Source: Struthidea cinerea
Taxonomy: Eukaryota; Chordata; Aves; Passeriformes; Corcoracidae
Assembly (NCBI GenBank): GCA_013397865.1
Contig: VZTI01003401.1
Coordinates: 95,850 to 159,849 of the forward strand
DNA length: 64,000 nucleotides
Direction of reading: 5' to 3'
This document shows positions 60,953 through 64,000 of this stretch, piece after piece (the first letter of the stretch is position 1; each line of letters begins with the position of its first letter). Made by a program: the position numbers and the translations under genes. The notes beneath the pieces are model-generated. The model was not told the DNA's origin. It did no database searches and worked only from the letters and a program-made list of their open reading frames with translations.

Positions 60953-62881
60953 AGCCATGGCCAGAGGCGGTCCCAAAGAAGGACAGAGCTGAGGAGATGC
61001 GTCCGGCTGATTTCAGCTGCTTGGATTTGGATTTCTTCGTGACTGTGGAAGGACAGTTGGCTATACCCAAAAAACAGCCGGAAACCTGGCAAATCAGACC
61101 CTGAAGGGGGTGAGCAGTGGCTCTCCCCCTCCTGGAAGATCCTGCAAGAGAGAGCGGGACTCCTGAGAGTTTGTAAATGCTGGCAAGTGGGGCATGGTAG
61201 AGGGAGTGCAAGTGAATGTGGAAAAGGTGTGAGTGAGACGGGGGCCAGACTCCTGAAGCGAGTGGGGACCCCTGAGTACCACGGTTCCCGTTCTCCACAA
61301 GGAGCTCGGCCGGGAAAAGGGGGAAGCAAGTGGTAAGCAAGTGAGGTACTCCCGGGGAGCAGGAGAAGGAGGAATATTCCTGAAAATCAGCCCTGACCCA
61401 CATAGACTCTTGATCTCCCAGAGTGGGAGGTCCTAGGGGTGCCTTAACCAAAGAAAAAGGGGGACCGGGGGTGGTGGATTGGTAGGGACAATTTTTTGGC
61501 TCAAAAAAATTGTTGGCGTGTGTCAGGAAAACTTGCGGAACTGTCTCTTAGCGCGGTATTGGGCATTGGGGCGGCCGGCTAGGAAAAAGGGGTGAACACT
61601 GCCAGAACCCTTGGGTCAGTAGAAGCCCGCGCATGGAGTGGGGCTGATCGAGGGGAGGGAGGTGATGGTTCCACAGGTTGAGGGCACCTGGAGGGTATAT
61701 TCCTCGGAGCAGGTTGGAGTGATTCCGGGTGCAGTCGGGGAATTAGGACCTCTGGGGTGGATAGAAGACTCTTAATTGGAGACTCACCAACAGAGTGAAG
61801 CCTCCGCTTGGGGGAGTGCTCCTTACCTGGCAGGAGGGGGTAGAGGTATCTAGCCAGAGGGGAACAGGACCTCAGCTGAGTGGGCTCACGTGTGGAAGCT
61901 AGGAGGCTGGCTGAGGGAAGAAAGGTGCCTCACAGCGCGGTGGCTTGTTAGAAGAACCAAGGGGAGTTGAGGGAAGTCCCCACACTTGTTAGGAAGTGAG
62001 AGGGAGATTAGATCCTGCCAGTTAGGGTTTTGAACATTTTGATTTGAGTTGTGGAGGCAGAAGCCAAGAGTCCTTGGACCACCCACCAGGTGATTTGTTG
62101 GGCAGGTGTTCAGGGAGAACTGCTGCCATTTTATTTTTGGATACTTTGATTTGGCTTGGGTTGCCATTTTGTGTTGGTGGACTTAGTTGTATTCAGGATA
62201 CCATCTTGTGTTAGTTATACTAAAGACCGTTCTGTGTTTGCTTTCAGTGATTGGAACTTTGGTGGGAGTTTCCTTTCTGTTAGGGGTGTAAGTGGTCCTG
62301 CTCAGGTTGATATGCAGGGAAATTGAAAGAGTACGCCACTGGGAGCCAAGGACAAATCTGCCATTTTAAGATCTCTGTGAATGGGCGGTTCTAGGGATGG
62401 ATGTCATCGGGTCATTGTGAGTCACACGGGCGGGAGGAGTAGTTGAGGTCATTTGAGTAAGAGGCAGAGGGACAAGGAGAGAAGTCACCTGACTGTTGTC
62501 AGTCATTCGGATTACAGTGGCTGGAAGTGAGTTGGCAGCTATATGTGTATAGGTTAGTTACTATTTTGAGTTCTCATGATTTTACTTATTTCTTCTCCCA
62601 CGCCTTTAACCTGTCTTTTTTTTTTCCCACAGCCCCCTTTATTGTTCCCATTGGTTGGCTGCCATATTTGTTTTGAGCCTTATTTTCCCATGACTTGTTT
62701 TTAGTTCTCCAGTGTCTCAGTTATCAGTTGTAGCATTTGTTTAACTCTCTCTTCCCCTCCCTTCCTGGTTATAACACCATATATAGTCAAAGGTTCAGTC
62801 CCCTCCCTGGTTATTTGTTGGCAATTAAAGTTGGTAGACTGTTACATATCTTGTTAAGAGTTCGAGACTGTTGTCGCAGAC
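60953..62881 (+). mobile_element. Proviral leader region, non-coding
   Basis: Almost 2 kb lies between the primer site and the gag-like frame, longer than usual for simple retroviruses. It is G-rich on the plus strand for the first 1 kb. A good splice donor-like GGTAAGC lies at 61,332-61,338 and a polypyrimidine tract with CAG ends at 62,632. No open frame on the sense strand looks coding, and long antisense frames here reflect base composition. Part of it may be a later insertion. Confidence 0.55.
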
Positions 62882-63355
62882 GTGGGCCAGAGTAGTGGGA
62901 AGGCCTCTCGAAAAGGGAAAAAGAATGATACAAACGTGAAAGATATACCCATCAGCAGCCCCCTGGGTGAGTTGTTGGAGAACTGGGAGTTGGAAGACAG
63001 TACGACAGAATTAGATTAAGTAAAGATGATAACGTACTGTGTAGAAGTTTAGAGAAGCAATACAAAAGAGCCTTTATATTGGGCTTGGTATGGATCTAGG
63101 TAAAGGTGGCTGTATGTAGCCTTGAATAAGCATGTTGGTACAAGGAAGAGTATTAGTGATGAGGAAGTGATGTATGCTGAGTGTTGGTTGAAGGAAGGAG
63201 TGAATGATAAAAAGGCCGCGGTGTGCAGGTTGTCTAAGGAGAAGGAAAAAGAAAAGGGAAGGGAGGAAGTAGTAACACCGGAGAGGAAGTGGGACCCACT
63301 TGATTGTCTCCTGTCTCCTCCTCCTGCCCCTCCAGAGGCCCCACCCTTCCCCTAA
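62882..63355 (+). pseudogene. Broken gag-like (matrix region) reading frame of the endogenous retrovirus
   Basis: One reading frame runs from a GTG-Gly-Gln start, where a myristoylated retroviral Gag would begin Met-Gly, through a Lys-rich patch and a PLGELLENW segment typical in style of gammaretroviral matrix. Three in-frame stops break it at 63,017-63,019, 63,050-63,052 and 63,101-63,103. The frame then stays open to 63,355 with a charged KEKEKEK stretch and a Pro-rich end (PPPAPPEAPP) like the region after matrix. The lack of an ATG and the stops make it non-functional as Gag. Family assignment is moderate and no capsid region was recognised downstream. Confidence 0.55.
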
Positions 63356-64000
63356 ATTTGGTGCCTAACTTAAGGGGCACGTGAAAGTGGGAAAAAAAAA
63401 TTTTGGTTTGAATCACTTTTGTACCGAGGTGCAGCAGTAAGACATCACCATGCTGTTTGATTTAATAATTTTTCTGTGGAACCTAGCCATAAGTACCTGT
63501 CCACAGCTATGGGCAGTCAGGTCCCCAGCTTATACATTTTATAAGTCAGGAATAAGAATCAGGACTGCCATTTTAATATGGCTGGTAGTAGTGATTTATC
63601 AAAGTTTGGCTGAAGTAATGGAAACCATTGAGAAGGTGTACGTTGTGGTGTTTTCTCCATTCTGGCCTTGGTAGCTTTCTTTTGGAATGTATTAGCAATT
63701 ACACCCAGTTTGTTAGGGGAAAAGCAGGGGATGATAATTCCCAGCCCTTCATCTCCTTCTTCCCTTTCAGATCTGGCACGTCACCTTTTGAAAGTGTCCA
63801 GTTTCCCCTGGATGTTAAAGATACCACCTTCTTACTATGTTATCTAGCAGGGTTCCTCTATGTAGTCTCCAGCTTGTCCAAAATAAGGGCTGAGATTTCC
63901 AGAGGGGTCGCCCAGACACCTGCCGCAGTTGTGGAAAATCCTAAGTAGTGTGGGGTATGGGAAGACATAGGCCAGAGCCTGAAGCAGTTTTCTGACCCAG
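63356..64000 (+). other. Unidentified sequence downstream of the gag-like remnant
   Basis: The expected capsid region of gag does not follow. A 74-codon open frame at 63,450-63,674 is strongly hydrophobic (LIIFLWNLAI, AILIWLVVVI), and another of 106 codons spans 63,628-63,948. Neither is recognisable. The part may be a rearranged or deleted provirus, or another nested insertion. The window ends here. Confidence 0.35.

Noticed and set aside
60850..61451. Minus-strand frames of 159 and 175 codons
   Set aside because: They lie antisense to the proviral leader, with skewed composition and no retroviral or host domain.
1..64000. CRISPR arrays, operons, tRNA or rRNA genes
   Set aside because: I looked for regularly spaced repeats, Shine-Dalgarno-linked gene runs and the tRNA GGTTCGAAT-type box. 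None were found, and the sequence is clearly vertebrate nuclear DNA.

Overview
The window looks like nuclear DNA from a bird, most probably a songbird (passerine). The evidence is a set of 5'-truncated CR1 retrotransposons, several with the sequence type common in songbirds, an avian ERVL-type LTR, other solitary retroviral LTRs, an AT-rich gene-poor background, and one intronless Topors-like RING-finger gene of a kind I recall as numerous in passerines. No bacterial, organellar or plasmid features were seen. The species call rests on recognition, not on a database search.

Layout. Positions 1-10,009 hold no recognisable gene. A decayed ERVL-type LTR lies at 10,010-10,590 on the minus strand. 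A 68-base assembly gap sits at 12,250-12,317. CR1 fragments occur at 13,645-14,139 (+), 16,945-17,114 (+), 19,775-19,815 with 20,186-20,541 (-, one copy split by an LTR), 29,731-30,011 (+), 41,612-41,700 (-) and 42,880-43,019 (+). The only convincing intact protein-coding gene is at 25,401-26,243 on the minus strand. It encodes a 280-residue C3HC4 RING protein in a GC-rich island, with a polyadenylation signal about 150 bases past its stop. From 26.4 to 53.9 kb the sequence is gene-poor, with simple repeats and three CR1 fragments. A solo LTR with a perfect 6-base target duplication lies at 53,889-54,264 (-).

The right end (58.7-64.0 kb) is a retroviral cluster. It contains two LTR-like units in opposite orientation, a third LTR-like unit, and then the 5' part of an endogenous retrovirus. 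That provirus has an LTR with six CCAAT boxes, a decayed tRNA-Pro-type primer binding site, a leader of almost 2 kb and a broken gag-like frame. Its 3' part lies beyond the window.

The genes do not form a pathway. The window is best read as intergenic or intronic sequence with one lineage-specific retrogene-like ubiquitin ligase and layered retroelement insertions. The features most worth following up are the Topors-like gene with its possibly shifted C-terminus and duplicated upstream CRE-like sites, the LTR that splits a CR1 and ends in a 71-base nested hairpin, and the CCAAT-dense retroviral LTR.
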